63,891 nucleotides of DNA from an uncultured Eubacteriales bacterium (GTDB lineage: Bacteria > Bacillota > Clostridia > Oscillospirales > Oscillospiraceae), in NCBI GenBank assembly GCA_900549885.1, contig URQA01000004.1, positions 1 through 63,891 of the forward strand. Direction: 5' to 3'. The notes under the pieces were generated by a model. That model was given only the letters and a program-made list of their open reading frames with translations, had not been told where the DNA came from and did no database searches. Of this stretch, positions 1 to 7,552 are shown piece after piece; positions within the stretch are counted from its first letter, which is position 1; the number at the start of each line of letters is the position of its first letter. The position numbers and the translations under genes were made by a program.

Positions 1-317
1 TCCACCGACAGCTCCGCGCCGTTGTCCCGGGCGGCCTCCACCAGGGCGTGCATGCCGTGGATGCAGTCATCGGAGTTGACGTTCATCTCACACAGCCAGG
101 CGGAGTTGTCATCGTGAGTCACCGGGGTGTCCCCCACGGTGATATAGGCCACGCCGGTGCTGGCCTGCCATTTCATGAAGTCCAGCATCTCCTGGCCCAC
201 CTGCCCGTCCGGGGTGCACTTGAGCACCACGGTGGGGGCGTATTGCAGACGGTTCTTCAGCGTCAGGCCGCGCACGGTCAGCGGCTGGAACACATGGGGA
301 TAACGATTTTCTTTCAT
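1..317 (-). CDS. Old Yellow Enzyme family flavin oxidoreductase, N-terminal part (runs off window)
   Basis: The visible 105 codons begin M-K-E-N-R-Y-P-H and carry the family opening: F-Q-P-L-T-V-R-G, then L-K-N-R-L and A-P-T (the FMN-site entry of NADH:flavin oxidoreductase/2,4-dienoyl-CoA reductase-like barrels), then Y-I-T-V-G-D-T-P-V. The rest of the TIM barrel, and any Fe-S and NAD(P)H domains as in FadH or BaiCD/BaiH proteins, lies outside the window. It is the third gene of an apparent operon with two short-chain dehydrogenases, 30 nt downstream of the second. By family it would reduce an activated C=C bond with FMN. The substrate cannot be told; enoyl-CoA, steroid/bile-acid or aromatic-derived enones are all possible. 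Confidence 0.85.
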   Translation of the reverse strand, partial: MKENRYPHVFQPLTVRGLTLKNRLQYAPTVVLKCTPDGQVGQEMLDFMKWQASTGVAYITVGDTPVTHDDNSAWLCEMNVNSDDCIHGMHALVEAARDNGAELSV

Positions 318-347
318 AGTCTGGAATCTTCCTCCCTGTCGATGTGG

Positions 348-1127
348 TCAGCCGCCGATGGTGGCCCCGCCGTCGGCGATGAGGGCCGCGCCGGTGATGA
401 ACGCCGCCGCGTCGGTGGCCAGATAGAGCATCAGCGACGCGATCTCCACCGGCTCCGCCATGCGGCCCACGGGGATCTTTTTGAGGAACTGGGCCTCCAG
501 CTCCGGGTCGGCGGAGATCTCCTTGTTGATCCCAGTGCGGGTCAGGCCGGGGCACACCGCGTTGACGGTGATGCCGTAGGGGGCCCACTCATGGGCCATG
601 GTCTTGACCAGGGTGCACAGCCCGCCCTTGGCCGCCCCGTAGGGGCCGTGGAAGCCGCCGCCCTCATAGGCGGCGATGGAGGCGGTAAAGATCATCCGTC
701 CGCCCTGACCCTGGGCGATCATCCGTGTGGCAGCCTGCTTAGCGCATAGGAAAGCGCCTTTGAGGTCCACGGCAATCACCTGATCAAAGGCCTCATCCGA
801 CTGCTCCAGGATGGGCTTCACATCGCCACCCACCCCCGCGTTGGAGATCAGGATGTCCAGTCCGCCGAATGCCTGGTCCACCTGGACGAACAGCTCCGCT
901 ACGCTCTGGGCATCCGACACATCTCCCTGGACGGCCACAGCCTGCCCGCCGAAGGACTGAATCTCGTCGAACACAGCCTTGGCCCGTTCCATCTGGATGT
1001 CACACACCGCCACTCGAGCCCCGTAGTGGGCCAGGCACAGAGCAGCTGCCCGGCCGATGCCGCTTCCAGCCCCAGTGACCAAGGCCCGGCGGCCGGATAG
1101 GTCATAAGTAGGAAATTTCATCTCCAT
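348..1127 (-). CDS. Short-chain dehydrogenase/reductase (SDR), second of tandem pair
   Basis: A 259-residue classical SDR. The NAD(P) fingerprint G-A-G-S-G-I-G lies near residue 18, N-A-G near 95, the catalytic Ser in T-A-S-I-A-A, and Y-G-A-A-K-G (YxxxK) near 160, followed by P-G-L-T-R-T; it ends near D-G-G. The start is ATG 1127, with AGGTG about 8 nt upstream overlapping the stop of the preceding SDR; longer frames lack this spacing. It sits between another SDR and an Old Yellow Enzyme gene, which suggests sequential hydroxyl/keto and C=C redox steps on one substrate. Cofactor preference and substrate are not visible. The paralogue upstream is clearly divergent, so this is not a recent duplicate. 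Confidence 0.93.
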   Translation of the reverse strand: MEMKFPTYDLSGRRALVTGAGSGIGRAAALCLAHYGARVAVCDIQMERAKAVFDEIQSFGGQAVAVQGDVSDAQSVAELFVQVDQAFGGLDILISNAGVGGDVKPILEQSDEAFDQVIAVDLKGAFLCAKQAATRMIAQGQGGRMIFTASIAAYEGGGFHGPYGAAKGGLCTLVKTMAHEWAPYGITVNAVCPGLTRTGINKEISADPELEAQFLKKIPVGRMAEPVEIASLMLYLATDAAAFITGAALIADGGATIGG

Positions 1128-1137
1128 ATCGTTCACC

Positions 1138-1923
1138 TCAGGTCGCGTGCATCCCACCGTCCACCGACAAGGCCTGTCCGGTAGTGTGGCCAGACATATC
1201 GGAGCACAGCCATACGGCGGCTTGGGCCACGTCCTGTGCGGTGCCCAGCTTGCCCATGGGAATGACATGCTCCTTGAGGGCCTGCTCCTCTCCCGGGTCG
1301 GAGGACAAGGTGTTAGCCATCAGGTCAGTGCCCAAGGTGGGGCCGGGACACACCACGTTGACCCGGATGCCGGCCTTGGCGTTCTCGATTGCCGCCAGCT
1401 TGGTCAGGGCAATCACCCCGGCTTTGGACGGGCCGTAGGCGCCGAAGTTGGGCGCCATCTTCAGCCCGCCGATGGAGGCGTTATTGACAATAGCACCCTT
1501 CCCCTGCTTGCGCATCTGGATGATCTCATGCTTCAGGCAGAAAAACGTACCCTTCAAATTGACGTTCATCACCTTGTCCCAAATCTCTTCGGACAATTCA
1601 GTGAGCGGGCCATAGGGAATGCGCACTCCGTCGGGGCCTACCCCAGCGTTGTTGAAGGCGCAGTCGATCCGTCCCCACTTGGCCACGACCGCAGCAACCA
1701 TAGCCTCCACGTCGGACTCTTTGGAGATATTGCACTGGAAGAAGGCAGCTTCGCCCCCCTGCTCCTGGATCATGCGGACGGTCTCCTCCGCACCCTTGAC
1801 GTTGTGGCCGGTGACCACGGCCACCTTAGCGCCCAGACTGGCGAACTCCAGTGCCGCGGCGCGGCCCATACCTGTGGCGCCTCCAGTTATCAGGGCTACC
1901 TTCCCTTTGATATCTACTGGCAT
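1138..1923 (-). CDS. Short-chain dehydrogenase/reductase (SDR), first of tandem pair
   Basis: A 261-residue classical SDR. G-G-A-T-G-M-G is the dinucleotide-binding loop, N-N-A-G-V follows, the active-site Ser is in N-N-A-S-I-G-G, and Y-G-P-S-K is the YxxxK motif; the C-terminus is S-V-D-G-G. The start is ATG 1923: AAGGAG lies 9 nt upstream, whereas the in-frame TTG three codons earlier sits too close to it. It is the first gene after the sigma-A promoter at 1958-1986 and probably forms an operon with the next SDR (10-nt gap) and the Old Yellow Enzyme gene. The LysR gene just upstream is the likely regulator. Substrate unknown. Confidence 0.93.
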   Translation of the reverse strand: MPVDIKGKVALITGGATGMGRAAALEFASLGAKVAVVTGHNVKGAEETVRMIQEQGGEAAFFQCNISKESDVEAMVAAVVAKWGRIDCAFNNAGVGPDGVRIPYGPLTELSEEIWDKVMNVNLKGTFFCLKHEIIQMRKQGKGAIVNNASIGGLKMAPNFGAYGPSKAGVIALTKLAAIENAKAGIRVNVVCPGPTLGTDLMANTLSSDPGEEQALKEHVIPMGKLGTAQDVAQAAVWLCSDMSGHTTGQALSVDGGMHAT

Positions 1924-1957
1924 ATGGAACAACTCCTTTTCATTTTACTCTGTAGTC

Positions 1958-1986
1958 AGTATAACACGGCATCAATTAGCTGGCAA
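1958..1986 (-). promoter_or_regulatory. Sigma-A promoter of the SDR-SDR-OYE operon
   Basis: On the minus strand, TTGCCA (1981-1986) and TATACT (1958-1963) are separated by exactly 17 nt. The predicted start is near 1951, giving a leader of about 28 nt to ATG 1923. Confidence 0.75.
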
Positions 1987-2005
1987 ATTCCGGCTTGATT
2001 CAATC

Positions 2006-2025
2006 GTATAACTGATCCGATATAC
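2006..2025. promoter_or_regulatory. Putative LysR-type recognition site
   Basis: A perfect dyad GTATA-N10-TATAC that contains the T-N11-A signature. Its centre is about 64 nt upstream of the predicted transcription start of the SDR operon, the usual -65 place of LysR-family recognition sites. It lies just beyond the 3' end of the LysR gene. Confidence 0.6.
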
Positions 2026-2032
2026 TGTCCGC

Positions 2033-2953
2033 TCATATTCTGAACTGCTCCAGCGCTCTGTCCTCATCCCGAAAAAACTCCCGCACATGCTCCAGAAGAC
2101 AGTTGGCAGCGTGGGTAAAGACGTAACTGCGGTGGTAGGCCAGGCCGATGTTGGCCTTTGGAATCTCATCCTTGATGCGCGCCATATGAATCTTATCCGC
2201 ATGCTCAGAAAAGGTTCGATGAATTTTGAGCACCTGCGCGATTGGCATGAACGAAATCCCAGAATTGAGCTCCAAAAGCCGGAAAATCAGCGCAGAGCTC
2301 TCTACTTCATAGGCTACTTTGGGTTCAAACCCCTGTTGCCGACATAGACTCTGAAGTTTGGACAAATTCATCCGGGAGGAATCGCAGATGAACTTTTCTT
2401 CCCTTAGATCTTTGAGCCACAAGCCCTCTTGATGGGCCAGAGGATGGTTTCCGCTCATCAGGAGGACATATTCCTGCCGCCCCAGCTCTAAATACCGGAT
2501 GTTTTCATTGTCAGGGGCGCCATTGGTGATGATGATATCAGCAGTCCGGTCCAGCAGCCGATCGGCAACACTGTCACAGGGGCAGTTAAACTGACGCAAC
2601 CCCACATCTGGATACTTTTCCGTGAAATCCCGCAGCATGTCCGCCAAAAAGTCGTCTACACAGCAGCCTAGACGCAGAATATGTTGGTCACTTTCGTACA
2701 TGCGCAGAATGGTCTGCCTGCCATTATTCAGTTCATGGAACGCCAGTTCCACGCTGCTCAGAAACACACGGCCGTATTCATTAAGCAGAATCTTTCCTCG
2801 GCGATGTTCAAACAGAGGAACTCCCAGCTCATCCTCCAACCTGGAAATGCTCTTGCTGAGGTTGGGCTGGGTTACAAAAAGCTTTTCCGCCGCTTTGGAC
2901 ACATTGCCCGTTTTCGCTACGGCTTGAAAATATTTCAGCTGTGTCAAATCCAA
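2033..2953 (-). CDS. LysR family transcriptional regulator
   Basis: The N-terminal winged helix-turn-helix begins L-T-Q-L-K-Y-F-Q-A-V-A and contains S-K-A-A-E-K-L-F-V-T-Q-P-N-L-S-K-S; it is followed by a linker helix and a periplasmic-binding-protein-like effector domain of about 210 residues. The start chosen is TTG 2953: GAGGAG lies 8 nt upstream, and the protein then opens M-D-L-T-Q-L-K-Y-F like its family. The GTG three codons earlier abuts that site and cannot use it. About 306 residues, normal for the family. The gene is followed in the same direction by the SDR-SDR-OYE operon, whose promoter carries a LysR-type dyad. The inducer is unknown. Confidence 0.93.
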   Translation of the reverse strand: MDLTQLKYFQAVAKTGNVSKAAEKLFVTQPNLSKSISRLEDELGVPLFEHRRGKILLNEYGRVFLSSVELAFHELNNGRQTILRMYESDQHILRLGCCVDDFLADMLRDFTEKYPDVGLRQFNCPCDSVADRLLDRTADIIITNGAPDNENIRYLELGRQEYVLLMSGNHPLAHQEGLWLKDLREEKFICDSSRMNLSKLQSLCRQQGFEPKVAYEVESSALIFRLLELNSGISFMPIAQVLKIHRTFSEHADKIHMARIKDEIPKANIGLAYHRSYVFTHAANCLLEHVREFFRDEDRALEQFRI

Positions 2954-3097
2954 TTTGCCCACTCCTCTGCCGCCTTTATTGATTCTGAAACTCTTGGGAA
3001 GGAATATCGCTTCGGTTATAATTTATCTTTATTGTACCTCTTTTTTTCGTGTTTTCAAATATGTGTTTTTTATAATATTATATTGTTTTAGTTATAT

Positions 3098-3135
3098 AAA
3101 AAGCGACAGCAGGCACGGAGCTTCTCCGTGCCTGC
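3098..3135 (-). terminator. Intrinsic terminator after spoIVA
   Basis: A perfect 12-bp stem (3109-3120 with 3124-3135) and 3-nt loop. On the minus strand it is followed by a short T-rich run (3098-3105), directly after the spoIVA stop. Confidence 0.85.
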
Positions 3136-3140
3136 CTTGT

Positions 3141-4619
3141 TCACAAAATAATGCAGATTAACCCGCCGGACCCCTCGTTTATGATTCTCTGCAGGGTCTC
3201 CCTCAGCTTTTCCCGGGCGTCATCCGGCATTCGTTTTAACTTGCTCTGCAGGTCTTCCCCCACTAATTCGTGGAAAGAGCGGCCAAAAATATTGGAGTCC
3301 CAAATGCGCTCTGTGTCTCCTTCAAATTGTTTGAGCAGATAATCCACCATCTCTTCCGACTGCTTTTCTGTGCCCATGATGGGGGAAAGCTCTGTCTGAA
3401 TATCCGCCTTCATCATATGGATGGAGGGGGCGGATGCCTTGAGCCGCACCCCATACCTTCCTCCCTGCTTGACGATTTCCGGCTCTTCCAGTACCATTTC
3501 CTTTGGGTCTGGCATTACGATTCCATACCCGGTAGCTTCCACTTGCTCAAGAGCGGCCGATACCTTATCGTACCGGGATTTCATGGCGGCCAGCTGGGTC
3601 ATAAGCGCCATCAAATCCCCATCGTCTGCAATCTCCATTCCGCATTGCTGGGACAGTGTGCTGTAAAATAGCGCCCTAGGCACCTCAAGAGTAGCAGTGG
3701 CTATTCCTGTCCCCATATCCATCCGGTCCAATACTGCAGAACTGACCTCTTCCCGGTCTCCCATGGCCCATACCGCCTTTTCTACATCGCGGAGCCGGTG
3801 CAGACGCCCTGTTTCCTCTCGAATTACGGAGTATAGTCCATTCTTAATGGGGTGTTCAAAGGGCAGTGCATCCACCCAAGCAGGCAGGTACAGGTCGAGT
3901 TCTTTCATAGGAAACTCATACAGCACACCTTTTATGATCTCGCTGATGGCATCCTCATCCAAGGTCAAGCAGTTGACCGCCATGCAGGTGACATCGTATT
4001 TCTCCGAGATGTCCGCCTGAAGGGTTTGAGCCGTCTCTGATTGTGGATAGGCGGAATTGAGCAGCACCATAAAGGGCTTACCAAGGGCTTTTAGCTCTTC
4101 GATGACCCGTTCTTCCGCTTCCAGATAATCTTCCCGCGGGATATCTGTGATGCTTCCGTCTGTGGTGACCACGATGCCCAAGGTGGAGTGGTCGGTGATC
4201 ACCTTTTGAGTTCCAATTTCCGCAGCTTGAGTCATGGGAATCTCATGATCGAACCAGGGTGTCGTCACCATTCTGGGCACACCGCCCTCGGTTTGCCCCA
4301 TAGCTCCGGGCACCATATAACCTACGCAGTCGATGAGACGGACTGAAAGCGTAGCGCCGTTGTCCATGGTGATGTCCACTGCTTCCTCTGGAACGAACTT
4401 GGGCTCTGCGGTCATGACAACCCGTCCGGAACCGCTTTGGGGCAACTCATCCCGTGCCCGGTCCCGACGGTAGACGTTTTCAATCCCGGGCAGTACCAAT
4501 GTCTCCATAAAGCGCTTAATAAAGGTGGATTTACCCGTACGGACCGGCCCCACCACCCCGATGTAAATATCGCCGTTGGTCCGCTGGGTGATATCCTCGT
4601 AGATTTTGCGGTTTTCCAC
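3141..4619 (-). CDS. spoIVA: Stage IV sporulation protein A, coat basement-layer ATPase
   Basis: SpoIVA polymerises with ATP hydrolysis on the mother-cell face of the forespore and anchors the coat. The start is GTG 4619: AGGAGG lies 7 nt upstream, whereas the ATG two codons earlier is only 1 nt from it. With this start the protein is 492 residues, the length of the Bacillus protein. The Walker A lysine of G-P-V-R-T-G-K-S-T falls at residue 30, the sensor threonine at 70 and the Walker B aspartate (L-I-D-C-V-G) at 97, the positions known for Bacillus subtilis. The C-terminus G-G-L-I-C-I-I-L matches the conserved membrane-targeting tail that meets SpoVM. sipL and spoVM are both in this window. 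A single-gene unit with its own sigma-E-type promoter and terminator. Confidence 0.98.
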   Translation of the reverse strand: MENRKIYEDITQRTNGDIYIGVVGPVRTGKSTFIKRFMETLVLPGIENVYRRDRARDELPQSGSGRVVMTAEPKFVPEEAVDITMDNGATLSVRLIDCVGYMVPGAMGQTEGGVPRMVTTPWFDHEIPMTQAAEIGTQKVITDHSTLGIVVTTDGSITDIPREDYLEAEERVIEELKALGKPFMVLLNSAYPQSETAQTLQADISEKYDVTCMAVNCLTLDEDAISEIIKGVLYEFPMKELDLYLPAWVDALPFEHPIKNGLYSVIREETGRLHRLRDVEKAVWAMGDREEVSSAVLDRMDMGTGIATATLEVPRALFYSTLSQQCGMEIADDGDLMALMTQLAAMKSRYDKVSAALEQVEATGYGIVMPDPKEMVLEEPEIVKQGGRYGVRLKASAPSIHMMKADIQTELSPIMGTEKQSEEMVDYLLKQFEGDTERIWDSNIFGRSFHELVGEDLQSKLKRMPDDAREKLRETLQRIINEGSGGLICIIL

Positions 4620-4649
4620 TGCCATTCCTCCTCGCCGCATTTTCCCTAT

Positions 4650-4679
4650 ATCCTATGGGGATAAGCTGTAGAATATGAC
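4650..4679 (-). promoter_or_regulatory. Sigma-E-type promoter of spoIVA
   Basis: On the minus strand, GTCATATT (4672-4679) and CATAGGAT (4650-4657) are 14 nt apart, close to the known sigma-E consensus (KMATATT, CATACANT). It lies about 31 nt upstream of the GTG start. The stretch 4680-4826 holds nothing else recognisable. Confidence 0.8.
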
Positions 4680-4826
4680 AGGCTATGGAAAATCGAAACT
4701 TACATAGGAGGACTAAAGAAATTACATTGACACTAAGTTCTTTGAATGGAAGCCAGCTGGCCTATATTTGCGGCGCCAGCGGAGAAAGCGGATATTATTC
4801 CCCGGCGGAAGAATAGATCAGGCAAA

Positions 4827-4873
4827 GCAAAAACCCGCCCTGCTGAACGACAAATTCAGCAGGGCGGGTTTGC
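4827..4873 (-). terminator. Intrinsic terminator after guaA
   Basis: A 17-bp perfect inverted repeat (4831-4847 with 4855-4871) around a 7-nt loop. On the minus strand it runs into a T-rich tract. It closes the carAB-guaA unit. Confidence 0.9.
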
Positions 4874-4997
4874 TTGTCCTTTTGAAATGATTCTCTTGAG
4901 AGGACCAGGCAGACACGAATCGTATCAATCCAGTATCAAGAGCTTTATGGACAGGCAAAAAAGCCTTTATTCATGCGGGTTTGCGCCGTTTCAAGCG

Positions 4998-6539
4998 TCA
5001 TTCCCACTCGATGGTAGCCGGGGGCTTAGAGGTAATATCATAGCAAATACGGTTCACTCCTGAAACCTCATTGACAATACGGATACTGATTTTATCCAGC
5101 ACGTCGTAGGGAATTCTCGCCCAGTCGGCGGTCATAAAATCGCTAGTGGTCACCGCACGCAAAGCCAGGGTATAGTCATAGGTACGCCCGTCGCCCATAA
5201 CCCCTACAGAGCGGGTGTTGGTGAGTACGGCAAAGTACTGGTTTAGGTTCTTGTCCTCCCCTGCCAGGGCGATCTCATCCCGAAAAATGGCATCTGCGTC
5301 CCGGAGAATGTCCAGCTTTTCTTTCGTGACATCTCCTATCACCCGAATGGCCAAGCCAGGGCCAGGGAAGGGCTGGCGCATAACCAGATATTCCGGCAAG
5401 CCAAGCTCCCTCCCCAGCTGTCGCACCTCGTCCTTGAACAGCAAACGCAGGGGTTCGATGATCTCCTTGAAATCCACGTAGTCCGGCAGGCCGCCCACGT
5501 TGTGATGACTCTTGATGACGGCTGCATCCCCAGCCCCGGATTCGATCACGTCCGGATAGATCGTGCCCTGGGCCAGAAAATCCACAGCACCGATCTTCTT
5601 AGCTTCTTCCTCAAAGACCCGGATGAACTCCTCACCAATGATTTTCCGCTTGCGCTCCGGCTCCGCCTCTCCAGCCAGCTTCACCAGAAAACGCTGTTCC
5701 GCATCCACCCGGACGAAGTTCATGGCCCACTTGGAAAAGGCGGTCTCCACCTCGTCCCCCTCATTTTTGCGCATGAGACCGTGGTCCACAAACACACAGG
5801 TGAGCTGCTCTCCCACCGCTTCAGCCAGCAGAGCAGCAGCTACAGAGGAATCTACGCCACCGCTCAGCGCCAGCAGCACCTTGCCGCTTCCCACTTTCTC
5901 CCGAATCGCAGCGATAGCAGTGCGTTTATAGTCGCCCATAGTCCAGTCGCCAACGGCATGGCACGCCTCATAGAGAAAGTTGCGGATCATGTCCACCCCG
6001 TGCTCAGTGTGATTGACCTCAGGGTGGTACTGGACCCCGTAAAAGTCCCGGCCCTCGTCGGCGATAGCCACATTGGGGCACGCATCCGAGTGGGCGGTGA
6101 GGACAAACCCCGCAGGCACCCTAGCCATGTAGTCCCCGTGACTCATCCAAGAGATTCCCTGCTCCGGCAGCCCCTTGAACAGCTTGCAGGAGGTGTCGTA
6201 ATAGGTCACGGTTTTGCCGTACTCCCGGGCAGTATCCTCCTGGGCGGCGGTCACTTCACCCCCCAGGGTGTGGGCCATGAGCTGACAACCGTAGCAGATA
6301 CCCAGGATAGGCACGCCCCAAGTGAAGATCTCAGGATCCACACGGGGGGCGTTCTCTTCATACACAGAATTGGGTCCTCCGGTGAAGATGATGCCGATGG
6401 GGTCCATGGCTCTGAGTTCTGCCAGAGGGGAGGTGTAGGGCTTGACCTCGCAGTACACCCCGCACTCACGGACCCGGCGTGCGATGAGCTGGTTGTACTG
6501 CCCGCCAAAGTCCAAGACGATTACCATTTGATGAGACAA
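4998..6539 (-). CDS. guaA: GMP synthase, glutamine-hydrolysing
   Basis: Converts XMP, ATP and glutamine to GMP in the cytoplasm. 513 residues. The N-terminal class I amidotransferase has its nucleophile Cys in G-I-C-Y-G at residue 82 and the His-x-Glu pair in Y-H-P-E-V. The ATP pyrophosphatase domain carries the PP-loop S-G-G-V-D-S-S near 226, and the dimerisation domain ends K-P-P-A-T-I-E-W-E. TTG 6539 is the start because GGAGG lies 9 nt before it; the first ATG is 12 nt further in. It follows a 91-residue membrane protein by 31 nt and is the last gene of the carAB unit, an unusual joining of pyrimidine and purine glutamine-amide steps. Confidence 0.98.
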   Translation of the reverse strand: MSHQMVIVLDFGGQYNQLIARRVRECGVYCEVKPYTSPLAELRAMDPIGIIFTGGPNSVYEENAPRVDPEIFTWGVPILGICYGCQLMAHTLGGEVTAAQEDTAREYGKTVTYYDTSCKLFKGLPEQGISWMSHGDYMARVPAGFVLTAHSDACPNVAIADEGRDFYGVQYHPEVNHTEHGVDMIRNFLYEACHAVGDWTMGDYKRTAIAAIREKVGSGKVLLALSGGVDSSVAAALLAEAVGEQLTCVFVDHGLMRKNEGDEVETAFSKWAMNFVRVDAEQRFLVKLAGEAEPERKRKIIGEEFIRVFEEEAKKIGAVDFLAQGTIYPDVIESGAGDAAVIKSHHNVGGLPDYVDFKEIIEPLRLLFKDEVRQLGRELGLPEYLVMRQPFPGPGLAIRVIGDVTKEKLDILRDADAIFRDEIALAGEDKNLNQYFAVLTNTRSVGVMGDGRTYDYTLALRAVTTSDFMTADWARIPYDVLDKISIRIVNEVSGVNRICYDITSKPPATIEWE

Positions 6540-6570
6540 GGTCTCAATCCTCCCTTTTCATACATTCAAC

Positions 6571-6846
6571 TCAATCTCTGATGCCGCTTCCGGCTGTAAT
6601 CCCAAAGATTTTTGCACGATAGGCAGTCACTCCCGAAACTTCGTCTTCCGGCATAAAATTTCCCTCTATGTCAAAGGAATATCCCAGACCGATGTACTCG
6701 CCGGAGCCGCCGTCATCCGCGCTGTTTGCCAGCATGCAGAACACAGGCCTGTCAAAGTGGGTCACCCTCCAGAAATCGATGGCACCGGCGGCCAGCCATA
6801 AAAGCACAATCACGCCTATAACGGCCGTCCATCGTTTTTTCTTCAT
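6571..6846 (-). CDS. Small single-pass membrane protein, unknown function
   Basis: 91 residues from ATG 6846, preceded at 7 nt by AGAGGT. An N-terminal transmembrane or uncleaved signal segment covers residues 6-23 (A-V-I-G-V-I-V-L-L-W-L). A polar domain follows with F-W-R-V near 28, D-D-G-G-S-G-E-Y near 47, L-G-Y-S and F-M-P-E-D-E; it ends G-I-R-D. The polar part looks extracytoplasmic. I recall similar short proteins from Firmicutes with the D-D-G-G-S-G and F-M-P-E-D-E motifs but no assigned role. It lies between a lipoprotein and guaA, 25 nt after the first and 31 nt before the second, so it is probably cotranscribed. Confidence 0.75.
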   Translation of the reverse strand: MKKKRWTAVIGVIVLLWLAAGAIDFWRVTHFDRPVFCMLANSADDGGSGEYIGLGYSFDIEGNFMPEDEVSGVTAYRAKIFGITAGSGIRD

Positions 6847-6871
6847 TGTTTTTACCTCTGGCGCGGCCCAT

Positions 6872-7486
6872 TCACGAGACCTCTGCCCCGCCCCACTCGA
6901 CCACTGTAAAGCCATTCCGCTCCACAGTAGTCAGCTCCTGAGGCGTGATCTTCTCCGGCTGGTCCAGGCCCTTCCATGCCATGAACACCCGGATAACCGT
7001 GTCCGGCGCAGGATCAATGGTCAGCTCCGCGCTGTCCGTATAGGCCTCACTCTGGAAGGATACTAGGTTGTAAGCGTTGCTCTCCATCCGGGGCAGCCAG
7101 TAGATGATGAATTCGTTGGCCTCTTTTTCCGTCAGCCCCAGTTGAGCCAAGGCCCGCTCCAAGAAGACGGCGGTATCCTTCCCCGTCACACAGTACCCGG
7201 TGGAGAAGTCGTAAGCAGCGTCGCTCTCCCCCTCCCAGAACAGGCAGTAGTACTCCCGTCCTTTTTCATCGGTGAGGGTGCCGTCCGGCTGGGCGGTCAC
7301 CGTCCAGCCGTCCCCATAGGCGGGGTAGGTGGAGGTCAATGTCCCGTTATAGTCCAGCTTGACCGTGACCTCTGTCTCCTCCTCCGGGTAGAGGTAGATA
7401 ACGGGCTTTTCATCCATTTGGCTACAACCCGGCAACAATCCAATCAGCAGGATCAGGCACAGGAGCCACGCAAATCGCTTTTTCAC
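6872..7486 (-). CDS. Predicted lipoprotein, unknown function
   Basis: 204 residues. Type II signal peptide: K-K-R, hydrophobic core, lipobox L-P-G-C with Cys at about 21. The start is GTG 7486, 8 nt after AGGAGG. The exported part opens P-V-I-Y-L-Y-P-E-E-E-T-E-V, a motif I know from a widespread uncharacterised bacterial family with beta-rich, Ig-like predicted structure. No enzymatic motif is visible. It follows carB by 66 nt and precedes the 91-residue membrane protein, so it is probably part of the carAB-guaA transcript. Why an envelope protein sits in a nucleotide operon is unclear. Confidence 0.82.
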   Translation of the reverse strand: MKKRFAWLLCLILLIGLLPGCSQMDEKPVIYLYPEEETEVTVKLDYNGTLTSTYPAYGDGWTVTAQPDGTLTDEKGREYYCLFWEGESDAAYDFSTGYCVTGKDTAVFLERALAQLGLTEKEANEFIIYWLPRMESNAYNLVSFQSEAYTDSAELTIDPAPDTVIRVFMAWKGLDQPEKITPQELTTVERNGFTVVEWGGAEVS

Positions 7487-7552
7487 GGGACATTCCTCCT
7501 TTTCATCTCTGCAAATACAGACGGAAACAGGCGGGAAGGGTCACGCAAAAGG

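Noticed and set aside
5502..6581. A 359-codon plus-strand frame opposite guaA
   Set aside because: Shadow of guaA, whose catalytic motifs are complete on the other strand.
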